Assembly (NCBI GenBank): GCA_001972305.1
Contig: BDDD01002650.1
Location: 101,305-165,304, forward strand
DNA from: Cephalotus follicularis
Taxonomy: Eukaryota; Streptophyta; Magnoliopsida; Oxalidales; Cephalotaceae
Length of the DNA stretch: 64,000 bases
Direction: 5' to 3'
In this document: in pieces, positions 46,837 to 57,119 of the stretch
How the letters are laid out: the number at the start of each line of letters is the position of its first letter
Numbering within the stretch: the first letter of the stretch is position 1
Translations under genes and position numbers: made by a program
The notes under the pieces: generated by a model
Database searches by the model: none
What the model was told of the DNA's origin: nothing
What the model saw: only the letters and a program-made list of their open reading frames with translations

Positions 46837-47541
46837 GATTATCTTGATAAGGGCTTCATCAGACTGAGTGTGTCACCGTGGGGAGCACCGGTACTGTTTA
46901 TGAAAAAGAAGGATGGTTCGATGCGGCTATGCATCGATTACAGGCTGCTAAATCAGGTAACTGTGAAGAACAAGTATCCTCTGCCACATATTGAGGAATT
47001 GTTCGACCACTTGCAAGGCTCTACTTTATTCTCCAAACTTGACCTGAGAACAGGTTATCATCAACTGAGGATCCGGGAAGGTGATGTGGAGAAGATCGCA
47101 TTTCAAACCCGATATGGGCATTATGAATTTCTGATACTGCCGTTTGGGTTGACCTATGCTCCTGCAGCCTTTATGTGTTTGATGAATAGAGTGTTCCAGC
47201 CCTATCTTGACCAGTTTGTCGTTATATTCTTAGATGACATCTTGATTTATTCAAGGAGTATTGAGGAACACATGCAACATTTGGAGATTGTGTTGCAGAC
47301 ATTGCGGAAGGAACAGTTGTTCGCCAAATTCAGCAAGTACGAGTTTTGGCTGGATCATGTGACTTTCCTAGGTCACATTGTGTCGAGTGAAGGATTGTCA
47401 GTGCATCCTTCAAAGATAGAGAGTATTGTTGATTGGCCCCAACCGAGGAGCGTTACCGAGGTTCATATCTTCTTGGGATTGGCTGACTACTACCGAAGGT
47501 TGATCAAGGGGTTTTCGAAGCTTGCTACACCATTAACATAG
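46837..47541 (+). pseudogene. Element E reverse transcriptase
   Basis: [71 protein letters not shown] and [15 protein letters not shown] with the catalytic aspartates intact. The TAG at 47539-47541 lies at the RT to RNase H junction (LAT, then PLT). Confidence 0.92.
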
Positions 47542-48090
47542 TTGACTCAGAAGAAGTCAAGTTTTGTGTGGGATGATTCTTGTGAGGCAAGTTTCCAAGA
47601 GTTGAAGAGTCGGTTGATTTCGGCTCCAGTGTTGGTATTTCCGGAGGGTAATGAGGGTTTTATTGTCTATACTAATGCTTGTGGGAAAGGACTGGGATGC
47701 GTTCTTATGCAACATGGTAGGGTGATTGCATATGCATCGAGGAAGTTAAAACCGTACGAAGAAAATTATCCCAAACATTATCTTGAGTTGACAGCCATAG
47801 TGTTCGCTTTGCAGAAATGGAGGCACTACCTCTACGTTGCTCAATTTGAGATCTTCACTGACCATAAAATTTTAACGTATTTGTTTTCCCAGAAGGATCT
47901 CAACATGAGACAAAGACGATCAGTGGAGTTCTTTAATGATTATAACTGCAACATTCAATACCACCCAGGAAAGGTGAATGTAGTGGCCGATGCGCTGAGT
48001 CACAAGGCAATGATTGCTGGGGCAATGGTTTCACAATGGAAGCTTTTGGAAGAATTTCAGAGATGGAATCCGTTCATGGTTTCCCGGGGC
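47542..48090 (+). pseudogene. Element E RNase H region
   Basis: [35 protein letters not shown] (the first catalytic aspartate is asparagine), [27 protein letters not shown] and [11 protein letters not shown] frameshift at about 48070-48095 moves the frame before the integrase. Confidence 0.88.
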
Positions 48091-49529
48091 GTTCACAACC
48101 GGAGCTTCTGGAGCGTATTCTGACCGCTCAATACAGAGACACTGAGTTATGGAGTATTCGTGAGAATCTAGACACTGATTCTGAATTCTCCATTCATACT
48201 GATGGCATATTGATGTTCCGAGGAAGGATATGTGTTCCGGGTGACGAGAGCATCAGGGATGAGCTACTGCAGCAAGCTCACAAGTCAAAATACAGTGTTC
48301 ACCCTGGAAGTTCCAAGATGTGGCATGACATGAAAAAGAACTACTAGTGGAGTGGTATGAAAAGAGAGATTGTCGAATACGTAGCAAGATGTTTGACCTG
48401 TCAGAGAGTGAACGCTGAACATCAGAAACCTGCGGGACTGCTACAATCATTACCAGTGGTTGAGTGGAAATGGGAACATGTGACCATGAACTTCGTGTCG
48501 GGATTACCGAGGTCACGAAATCAGCATGAAGCAGTGTGGGTTGTAGTGGACAGACTCACTAAGTCTGCTCACTTTCTTCCAATGAACATGTCATATTCTA
48601 TCGAGAAGTTGGCTCGATTGTATATCCGGGAGATAGTGAGATTACATGGAGTGCCGACCAGTATTGTTTGTGACCGAGATGCTAGATTCACTTCGAGGTT
48701 CTGGAAGAAGTTCCAAGTAGCGATGGGAACAACATTGAACTTCAGCACTGCGTTTCACCCACAGACCGACGGACAGTCCGAGCGTACCATTCAGACTCTT
48801 AAAGATATGCTACGGGCTTGTATGATTGATTTCGCTAGGAGTTGGGAGGATCATCTGTCATTGATTGAGTTCTCTTACAGCAACAGTTTCCACACTAGCA
48901 TTGGAATGGCTCCCTATGAAGCCTTGTATGGGAGAAAGTGCAGATCGTCTATTTGCTGGGACAAGGTAGGTGAGAGACAAGTGCTTGGACCCGACTTGGT
49001 ACAAGAGATCACTGATAAAGTGGAAGTGATCAAGAAGAGGTTGTTAGCTGCACAAAGTCAGCGGAAGAGTTATGCCGACGTAAAGAGGAGGAGGCTAGAA
49101 TTCGAGAAGGGAGATCATGTTTTCCTGAAGATCTTACCTTTGAAAGGGATACACCGTTTTGGCCTTAAGGGGAAGTTGGCTCCAAGGTATATTGGACCTT
49201 ATGAGATACTGGAAAGAGTGGGGGATGTGGCATATCAGATTGTACTACCGCGTAGTTTGTCGGGTGTGCATAACGTATTTCATGTTTCCATGTTACGAAA
49301 ATACGTGCCTGACCCATCTCACATATTGAGCTACGACCCTGGATTCATCAATCCTAGATTGTCTTATGAAGAAAGGCCGACGAGGATCATGGATCGAATG
49401 CATAAGGTGCTGAGGAATAAGACTATTCCTATGGTGAAAGCACTGTGGCATTTTCACGGAGCTGAGGAAGCTACGTGGGAGCGTGAAGCCAAAATGATGG
49501 AGACATTTCCACACTTGTTCGAAATATAA
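48091..49529 (+). pseudogene. Element E integrase and chromodomain
   Basis: HHCC region (AHKSKYSVHPGSSKM, CLTCQRVN) with a TAG at 48345 in place of a conserved tryptophan codon. From 48357 an open 390-codon stretch holds the core: MNFVSGLP (first catalytic aspartate changed to asparagine), [24 protein letters not shown]. Then [32 protein letters not shown] and the chromodomain ([29 protein letters not shown]) ending at 49529. Confidence 0.92.
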
Positions 49530-49557
49530 GGGCTAAATTCGAGGACGAATTTTCTTT

Positions 49558-49570
49558 AAGAAGGGGGGAA
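49558..49570 (+). other. Polypurine tract of element E
   Basis: AAGAAGGGGGGAA immediately precedes the 3' LTR start at 49571. Confidence 0.88.
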
Positions 49571-50197
49571 TGTAATAACCGCAAATTTCAATTAATGTAT
49601 ATTGTATAATGAATTATATTGAGATTTATGCCCAATTACTTGCATATGTGGTGAAATACACTTAACAAACCAAAACCAGCCTCAAACAGCCGATTGTCAC
49701 TGGGCAACAGTCGACTGGTGGTTCATAGTGTGACAGTCAATTGGGATGACATAGAACAGGTGTCTGTGCATGTATGTGAGATAGAGCAGAGGCAGTGCAT
49801 GATGGATAGGTGTTATGCAAATCAGCAGCTACCATAACATGCAAGAGGGGTGCCTTGCATGTGCTCTACAGACCTGCAAACAAAAAATTGAAAGAAGTAA
49901 AGTGAGTGGAAGTTATGCATGTGAGAGAGAGAAAAGAGATGGCTGAGTTAATGGAATCTGACGATTTCTAAGACTTCTAAGCTCTATATCAGCTGTTAGA
50001 ATAGAGTGTGAGTGTTATAAAACACTGAGGATAGAGGAGATCTTGCTGGGATTCTTGAAGCTTGCATGTTGGAAGTTGGAGTTTCAAAGGGAGTTGAAGC
50101 TTGAATCTTCCTGGTAAGTCACCAATCCGAGTATGCTGATGTTGATGATGTAACTAGGAGAATGTTAGCTATATATATATCTTCTGTTAACATGATT
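49571..50197 (+). repeat. 3' LTR of element E, truncated
   Basis: It matches the 5' LTR from TGTAATAACCGC to CTGTTAACATGATT, with small deletions (about 16 bp near 49612, and loss of two motifs in block I). Of 2.5 kb only 627 bp remain. Element F begins 2-3 bp later and the missing part does not reappear in the window. Confidence 0.9.
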
Positions 50198-50336
50198 TAT
50201 GTAAATCACATTTGTACTTCCAAAAGGGGTAAAACGTTTCACAATCAACACTAACCAACCCGAAATACAATTGAACACGGTACAAGATGCATACATACGC
50301 TCACAATGCAAAACGGTTCCATCAATCGGTCGTTTC

Positions 50337-50815
50337 TCACTGACAGTCGGCTGTTTTCCTTCAACAGTCGGCTGTCCCACACTTGGCAGTCGGCTGCCCT
50401 CAACCACCAGTCGGCTGCCCTCCTTGGCAGTCGGCTGTCACATGCCAACAGTCGGCTGCTTTCCTTGGCATTCGGCTGTCACCCACTTAGCAGTCGGCTG
50501 CCCTCTCCAGGCAGTCGGCTGGCCCAACACAATACACATTCCTTGCTGCCACCTGTCCCAGCATGCCCGGGAGAGTGACACGTGGATAGTCGGCTGTTAC
50601 CCAAAACAGTCGGCTGGACCACCACACAGTCGGCTGCCTTCCTTGGCACTCGGCTACACAAACAACAGGAAGAACCTGCAATTCCAGGCACAACAGTCGA
50701 TTGGCTCCAGTGCCCAGTCGGCTGTTCTCCTTGGACAGTCGGCTGTTACCCAAAATAGTCGACCGCTAGCCTTGGACAGTCGGCTGTTTTCCCTGGACAG
50801 TCGACTGCCCCCACG
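50337..50815 (-). repeat. Iterated CAGTCGGCTG block II of element F
   Basis: About 19-20 copies or near copies, the largest block in the window. Spacers are 8-20 bp, often CCTTGG or CCAAAA phrases. A 100-bp motif-poor stretch at 50525-50585 divides it. Confidence 0.9.
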
Positions 50816-51345
50816 GGCAGTGCCCAAAAACAGCAGCAAAACACACACTTCAATCCGCATTTAAACCATTCCAAGCCACAAACATTATCACCACAATACA
50901 CATCCAGGCTTTTATCACAATATTACACATGCACTTCACTCATAACATCATTATAAATGACTTTGAATCACAAATATAGCTTTCCCCTACCTTAGAACTC
51001 CAAGTTAGGAGTTACAGCCCACCTCTTTAAGTCTTAGATCTGAGGTCCTTGCACCTCCAACCACGTCCAGCAGCCTTCCACGGGTCCGGATCCTGCACTG
51101 GTCCGAGCCTCCAAGCCACGGTTCAACACCAACTCCGTATGTCCACAACACACACACACACTTTCACTCCAAACTCACCTTCAAACACACTTGAATCACA
51201 AAGGAGATGAAGATTGAGGAGAGGAAGTTGTGTTTTTATGAAGGAGACCCGCCCCCCCCCCTCTCTCTGCCAAATGCCACAAAATGCCAAAACTCCAACC
51301 TTTTATCATTTTATGGCTGACAGCACGTGGCTGTCTGGCGCATGG

Positions 51346-51480
51346 CAGTCAACTGCCATGCCTTGGCAGTCGACTGTTTCTGCCGACAGTCCCACCAGCC
51401 GGTTGCTTCCTCCAAAGCAGCTGGCTGCCACCTTCACCAGGGGAGTCCAGTCGGCTGCCTCTATGTGGCAGTCGGCTGCC
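51346..51480 (-). repeat. Iterated CAGTCG(G/A)CTG block I of element F
   Basis: Seven copies or near copies including CAGTCAACTG, CAGTCGACTG, CAGCTGGCTG and CAGTCGGCTG, 140-275 nt from the LTR start. The same block recurs in the 5' LTR stub at 52207-52345. Confidence 0.85.
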
Positions 51481-51620
51481 CCCTGCACCAAAAGCACACT
51501 ACACACTTTTCTTGCAACTTTTACCACACCAAAGGGGAAAAACACAATTCTCATTAATTCCACGTATAAAATTACATTAAAATGCAATATTACACCTTAA
51601 CGAAAATCCCGGGCGTTACA

Positions 51621-51908
51621 TCCACCCCTCCTTCAAGGAATTTCGTCCTCGAAATTAAAACAACACCAAGACAAAAGAGAAAAACGCTCTCGCATTTTCT
51701 CTTTCGCTATCCCTCGTCTGTCCACGGCCACAGCCGCATATGGTTCACCTTCACTTACAACCCTTACAAGGAGTTGGTCCTCCCCAAACAGTTGCTTACA
51801 ACACAGACAGTCCGTAGACCCAGAACAACTCTTATTGGTAACAACAAGTCACTTACAAAAGCAAAAGAAAACAAACTCATGCTTAAAACAAAAGTAAGGA
51901 CTGTTACC
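51621..51908 (-). pseudogene. Element F polypurine tract and pol end scrap
   Basis: CCTTGAAGGAGGGGTGGA (minus strand, 51638-51621) is the polypurine tract. Just upstream KEKMRERF can be read, the tail of a chromodomain. 51700-51908 is not identified; it links this scrap to the gag fragment after a deletion of nearly all of pol. Confidence 0.65.
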
Positions 51909-52160
51909 TCACATGACGCCCTTGCCGGTGTCCCTTCGCTGTGAAGGCCCAGCTGCAGCGCCACTACCGCCAGTAGGTCCTGCGGTTACTGCCATAGAAA
52001 TCTCTGGACAATCCCTCACCAAGTGACCAGATGCTCCACACTTCATACACAGCCCTTTCTTTACCCGACAATCCTTCACTTGATGACCGGTACGACCACA
52101 GTGGAAACAAACTCCAGGCCTCCTCTCTCTGCCAAATGCCACAAAATGCCAAAACTCCAA
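51909..52160 (-). pseudogene. Element F gag zinc-knuckle fragment
   Basis: Two CCHC knuckles, CFHCGRTGHQVKDC and CMKCGASGHLVRDC, followed by [11 protein letters not shown], which element H also has. The frame runs at its N-terminal side into LTR sequence across the deletion junction, so the first residues are LTR-derived. Confidence 0.85.
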
Positions 52161-52483
52161 CCTTTTATCATTTTATGGCTGACAACACGTGGCTGTCTGG
52201 CGTATGGCAGTCGACTGCCATGCCTTGGCAGTCGACTGTTTCTGCGGACAGTCCCACCAGCCGCCTGCTTCCTCCAAAGCAGCTGGCTGCCACCTTCACC
52301 AGGGGAGTCCAGTCAGCTGCCTCCATGTGGTAGTCGGCTGCCCCCTGCACCAAAAGCACACTACACACTTTCCTTACAACTTTTACCACACCAAAGGGGA
52401 AAAACACAATTCTCATTAATTCCACGTATAAAATTACATTAAAAATGCAATATTACACCTTAACGAAAATCCCGGGCGTTACA
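52128..52483 (-). repeat. 5' LTR stub of element F
   Basis: The first 356 bp of the F6 LTR, nearly identical to 51250-51620. The rest of the LTR and the primer site are deleted. Confidence 0.88.
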
Positions 52484-53286
52484 GTTTGAGAATGAGAGAA
52501 GTATTTCTTGTCTTACAAAACAAATTCACTTTTGTGAATATTATGTTGTTGTCGTGTGCTATTTCAATGGAGAAACAATTACTACACTCACATGATTTCT
52601 CAACCAATGAGAATCATACAACACACCACTCTCACATACACTCAAGGCCGACCATAAAGGACATTGTAGAGAAAAATATAGGAAACTTAATGGCTAAGTA
52701 AGTTGACTATGTCAAACCTTCTAGAACTATTTAGCTCCCAACTAAAATGCAACAAAGTATAAACTATGTTACATTGGGCACTTAAAGGAAGCATTGGGCC
52801 AGCCCCTCATGAGCCTTTCCAATGCTTTAAGGTTCGGCCCTTTAGTCTCAAAAAGCACTCTCTCTCCAAGAATTCTCAATAATTCATAAATAACCAAAAT
52901 ACCCCTTAGCCCAGAACAATCTATTTATGGTGCAGCTTGAACTCACTTCCTTAAAAATGACAAAGTCAAGAAAAATAAATGTTCACTAGCCAAGTAACAT
53001 CTCTAGATTCCATCCTCTCACTAAATGACATGTGTCTCATTACACGTCAATTGATTCCAAAACCAGGTGGGACCCGAAAGCCATGTTGGATTCCGGTACA
53101 ATGATATATTTCTCATAACATCCCAAAGTTCTGGTACGACCATCTCAATAGTCTTTTGACTATCTAAATAGCCCTGGCATGATCTCCAATCACCCCCGGA
53201 TCCGTGGACTAAAGTACCACGTGTACCATACATTAGCTGGATAACCTGTACTTTCTTCACTATCATCGGTTTATGTGTCATTTATC
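52484..53286. other. Unassigned intergenic sequence
   Basis: About 0.8 kb of non-coding DNA between elements F and G. It has no motif block, LTR ends or recognisable coding signal. Phrases such as AGCATTGGGCCAGCCCC look like LTR or UTR DNA of an older element, but I cannot place it. Confidence 0.4.
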
Positions 53287-55150
53287 TGTAATACCCTATT
53301 CGTTCGTAAATGTATTTTTATGGATTCGTAAATGTTTTTTTTTGCGAATTTTATCTGTATTTCGGGCTTTTAATTTTGTTTAATTTTAAAGTCCGGTTGC
53401 CCTATGATCGGGTTTATGTGAATTTTGCGGAACGATTACCGGTCCGAAATTCGGGTATGTTATGCTATGTTGGGTTTTGTAAATTCTTATTTTAATCCAA
53501 AACTTATTTTATTAAAAACAATTATTATTTGGTTTAATGTGGAAATCATTTGAACCATTTTCAGTAGCAAATCGTCGGATTTCCAACTGTTCTGTCGCCC
53601 AGAACAGCCGACTGTCTGAGTGGACAGTCGACTGGAATGATTGTGTAGTCGACTGGATTGAAGAACACAGTCGACTACCTGCATTTTTGGTTGAATAGTC
53701 GACTGTTCATATGATCCAGTCGGCTGCCAAGCCAAACCAGTTGACTGGACCCCTGTTCCAGTCGACTATCATGCCCTGGAATGTGCTGTTTTCACCCGTT
53801 TTGATTCGTTTGACCCCCGAATCGATCCGAATCTTTTCCAAACACTTTTGTGAGTTTGTTTAATGCTTCTAATGTGTTTTAAACTCTTATACATATGATT
53901 TTGAATGTCTTTATAGATTGTTGAATTTCAATTGGATTCCGTTTAAAATTGTCTATTCGTAAGTACTTTGCAAGCGCATAAGGTACGGATTTTCTGTTCC
54001 TTGGCTATCTGACATTCAAACTGAAACTGTTTTGATAAACATATTCGTTTATAAACTCAATGATGTTTCATGATTTTGATACGTTTTGAATTTAAAGTTG
54101 GTTTGACATTTTAATTGATTCCGACTTTAACTACACGATATGTTAGGATACGATATGTTAAGATATGACCAGTTTTTGAAACTGTTGTGACCAGTTTTTG
54201 AATATGTTGTGAGGAACACATATTTATGTGATTTAAGTTGATTTTGATAAATCAATTATTTTAATTTAAATACTGAGTATTGTAGCCACCTATGGGGCGT
54301 ATCCATATGCACGTCGTGGGCCTGGCACGGGGACGTGACACTTCCGTAGCGGTGTGATTAGACTACGGCGTCTCTGAGTGTATGAACGAATCCCATGAGG
54401 TGGATTTGTGGATCCGCTATGTGATAGATGCGAATGAATCGATTCTAGTTTATGATATGTGATCTAGTGAATGATCAAATATGTGATCAGATGGTTGATC
54501 TGATATATGATATGTGAGAATTGACTGTGTAGTGCCGTACACTTCAATTCTAGTGGGCATGTGGAATTAGCTACTTCCTTGCCAAAATTATGATATGTGA
54601 TATGAATATGGCTCAGTATGTTTGACGAACTACGAGTTATAGCGTTTTAAATTGTTTCGTAATTGTTTCGAAAGATATGAAATTATCATTTGAATATGAT
54701 TTAACTGTTTTATCTATTAAAGATTTCTGTTACGTTATTATTGAAATATTACTGTTTTTAAATTACCGTTACTGTTTTATTTCCCTTATCCGTACTGAGG
54801 TTTGCTCAGCCGCGTTTTTGTTTTCCATGCGGCAGGTTTTCAGGAGCAGCGGGGAAAAGTGTGATTGAGTGATGACCACCTTATGTGTTGGATCCTTAGG
54901 AGAGTGATCCCTATGCTATGTTTAGTGGACGGAAACATGAATTTTTATGTTTTATGTTTTAAATTGGAACTGGTTTATATTTTGAATTTTCCGCAACCAC
55001 TTAATATGTTAAATGTTAAGTTTTAATGTTTTGATAAAACCGTCATGTTTTCGGCTGTTATTGGCTAATAAAACAAACTTATGATTTTGTTAGAGTTATG
55101 TTATGTATGATATGACCCTGTGATGACTCCCACCGTCCGGGGGTGTTACA
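53287..55150 (+). repeat. 5' LTR of element G (F7, 1,864 bp)
   Basis: TGTAATACCCTATTCG...GGGGGTGTTACA. One motif block at 53605-53770. Paired inverted repeats CTGAG/CTCAG (54795-54809) and GCCGC/GCGGC are almost identical in sequence to those of F2. Confidence 0.92.
53605..53770 (+). repeat. Iterated CAGTCGACTG block of element G
   Basis: Eight to nine copies or near copies: CAGCCGACTG, CAGTCGACTG, TAGTCGACTG, CAGTCGACTA, CAGTCGGCTG, CAGTTGACTG. A single block, 320-485 nt from the LTR start. Confidence 0.87.
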
Positions 55151-55156
55151 GAATTA

Positions 55157-55168
55157 TGGTATCAGAGC
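55157..55168 (+). other. Primer-binding site of element G
   Basis: TGGTATCAGAGC, 6 nt after the 5' LTR, matching the initiator tRNA-Met site. Confidence 0.93.
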
Positions 55169-55328
55169 AATAGGTTTTGTTTCCTTAGAAAAGCTAACTA
55201 GGTTTGACCTGTGAGCTTGGGTAAACACTGGGTTAGGCTGTTTCGGTTATAATTTTTTGATATGTTTTCTGTTTTCTGCTTTCTGTTTTGTTCGTCGTGA
55301 TGTTTTAAGTTTGAGCGCCTTTTCGTAG

Positions 55329-55769
55329 ATGGCACGTACAAGGAATGCTGTCGGAGGACTTCACCCGTCGAGGCTCAGGAAGCTAGAAATGAGCCTACCA
55401 TGGAGGAGCTCGTACGTTAGGCAGTCGCTCAGGAGATACGACGCGCATTGAATGAACAGAATCAGAATCAGGACCGTAGGGAGCCGGTTGCTGCTAATGA
55501 TGCTCCAGCTGATTTCCAGTTGGGAAGAGATGCTGTTGGGGACAGGACTGTTACGCCTACTTATGTTTGGATTGAGCGGTTCCAGAAGCAGAGACCGCTG
55601 TCTTTCAGCTCAGCCGTGACTCCGGTGGAAGCTGAGCACTGGATTGCTAACATGGACAAGATCTTTGATGTGCTTGGTTGCAGTGATGAACAGAAGATCA
55701 AGTTAGCTGTATACAAGCTTGAGGGTGATGCTCAGAAATGGTGGAAAGCTATATTTGGAAGCCATTTTC
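55329..55769 (+). pseudogene. Element G gag, 5' part
   Basis: ATG at 55329 (MARTRNAVGG); a frameshift soon after leads to EAQEARNEPTMEELV, a TAG at 55418, then AVAQEIRRALNEQNQNQ. The gag core follows: AEHWIANMDKIFDVLGCSDE, VYKLEGDAQKWWKAI. Homology stops near 55769. About 35 codons expected before the second part are missing. Confidence 0.85.
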
Positions 55770-55808
55770 ACGGTTCGAAAGTATATATTTCTCAAACATA
55801 TAATTTCG
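55770..55808. other. Junction between element G gag and element H
   Basis: 39 bp that match neither gag nor the aligned F6 LTR end. There is no 5-bp duplication with the right flank (CAGTG), so the left boundary of element H is uncertain by this much. Confidence 0.5.
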
Positions 55809-57074
55809 TGTAAAGTAATGATTTTTCATTAAACTACAATGCACTTCCATAACATGTTATAACAGCTTAATCTCAATATCCACAATACACAAAACAGTTC
55901 ATAAAGCTTCACGAAGCGAAACATCACAATACCCGATGCATACATATGTTCACGGGCCAAACAGGCCCCCAACAGTCGACTGCCCACCACTGGCAGTCGG
56001 CTGTCCCCCACAAAATAGTCAGCTGCCAGTCCTAGGCAGTCGGCTATATGACAAGGCAGTCGGCTGTCTACCTTGACAGTCGGCTGCCAACTCTCGACAG
56101 TTGGCTGGTCCTCAGGACAGTCGGCTGTCCACACCCCCACAGTCGGCTGTTGACCTACGACAGTCGACTACACTACCCCTGCAGACATATCCTGGACACG
56201 AAGGTGGGTAGTGGACTGGCCTCTCCAGACAGTCGGCTGGACCCCCAGGCAGTCGACTGTCCAAGGTGGGCAGTCGGCTGGATTCTGCAGCAGGTGTGAA
56301 AACCAGCTGCTAAAACAGCCTCAAGCATTCACCAAACACAACTCAAAATGACATATTTATGCACATACACGTTCCAAACTCACAATACAACATAAACATG
56401 CATTTTATTTCATCAACGACATTTTAAATTGAAATTATGTTGCAAAAACGACTTCCCCCTTCCTTAGAACTCCAAGTTAGGAGTTGCAATCCACCTCTTT
56501 AAGCTTAAATCCGAAGCTCTTGCTACCCCAAAACGATCAGCCACCTTCAACAAGCCCGAAATCCCACTGCCAAGCCTCCAAACTTTCGGTTTCAACACAA
56601 ACCTCACAAGGCCTCAACACACACACACACACACTTTCACTCTCAAACTCTCTTGAATCACAAGGGAAGATGGAGAAAGAAGAGAGAAATGTTGTGTTTT
56701 ATGGAGAAACTCCAGGCCCCTCCTCTGCCAAAGCAATAAAACCAAAATACCCCACCTTCCATCACTTAAGGCAGACAACACGTGGGCTGTCTGGCATATG
56801 GCAGTCGACTGCCTTGCTTGGCAGTTGGCTGTTTCTGCCGACACTCCCACCAGTCGGCTGCCTCCTCTTGGCAGCTGGCTGCCATGCCTCAGCAAGGGTC
56901 CAGTCGGCTGCCTCCCTGTGGCAGTCGGCTGCCCCTGCACAAAAACACACAACAACACACTTTCTTGCAACATTTCAACAATGGAAAGAGGGAAAACACG
57001 ATTCTCATTAACACAAGGTGTAAAATTACATTGGGAAGCAATATTACACATAAATGAAAATCCCGGGCGTTACA
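55809..57074 (-). repeat. 3' LTR of element H (F6, about 1,266 bp)
   Basis: On the minus strand it starts TGTAACGCCCGGGATTTTC. The end is placed at TTACTTTACA by analogy with element F. Block I 56800-56930, block II 55972-56280, both of CAGTCGGCTG type. Confidence 0.82.
55972..56280 (-). repeat. Iterated CAGTCGGCTG block II of element H
   Basis: About 13 copies or near copies with spacers of 8-20 bp, interrupted by a 60-bp motif-free stretch at 56170-56230. Block I (56800-56930) has six more. Confidence 0.87.
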
Positions 57075-57092
57075 TCCACCCCTCCTTCAAGG
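57075..57092 (-). other. Polypurine tract of element H
   Basis: On the minus strand CCTTGAAGGAGGGGTGGA directly precedes the LTR start. Confidence 0.85.
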
Positions 57093-57119
57093 AATTTCGT
57101 CTCCGAAATAAAGGCGGTA

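Larger units (their letters stand above)
42367..50197 (+). mobile_element. Element E: nearly complete Tekay-like Ty3 element (F1)
   Basis: 5' LTR, primer site, gag, protease, RT, RNase H, integrase, chromodomain, polypurine tract and the first 627 bp of the 3' LTR are all present in order. The 3' LTR is cut off where element F begins, so no target duplication can be seen. Six TAG stops, one TGA and one frameshift disrupt the single gag-pol frame. Confidence 0.93.
50200..51620 (-). repeat. 3' LTR of element F (F6, 1,421 bp)
   Basis: On the minus strand TGTAACGCCCGGG...GTGATTTACA. Block I (51346-51480) and block II (50337-50815) are made of CAGTCGGCTG and CAGTCGACTG. The long open frames here on both strands (such as 50271-50864) are translations of the array and not genes. 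Confidence 0.85.
50200..52483 (-). mobile_element. Element F: internally deleted Ty3 element (F6)
   Basis: On the minus strand: the first 0.36 kb of a 5' LTR (52483-52128), a gag zinc-knuckle scrap, the last codons of a chromodomain, polypurine tract and a full 3' LTR (51620-50200). Primer site, most of gag and nearly all of pol are missing. The LTR-gag junction is in CCTCTCTCTGCC, a word also present in the 3' LTR near 51250. No target duplication. Confidence 0.85.

Noticed and set aside
42367..49529. Element E as an active autonomous retrotransposon
   Set aside because: At least seven in-frame stops, a frameshift, an altered integrase catalytic residue and a truncated 3' LTR.
50337..50815. 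CRISPR-like array (short repeat with unique spacers)
   Set aside because: The repeat is only about 10 bp and degenerate, the spacers are irregular (8-20 bp and longer), it sits inside a plant LTR, and no cas gene is present.
50271..50864. Plus-strand open frame of 197 codons as a gene
   Set aside because: It is the translation of the CAGTCGGCTG array in the 3' LTR of element F. No domain is visible, and similar frames arise on the other strand.
53887..54285. Possible host promoter or gene start in AT-rich DNA of the element G LTR
   Set aside because: The region lies wholly inside the LTR, and no coding sequence other than the retrotransposon follows.
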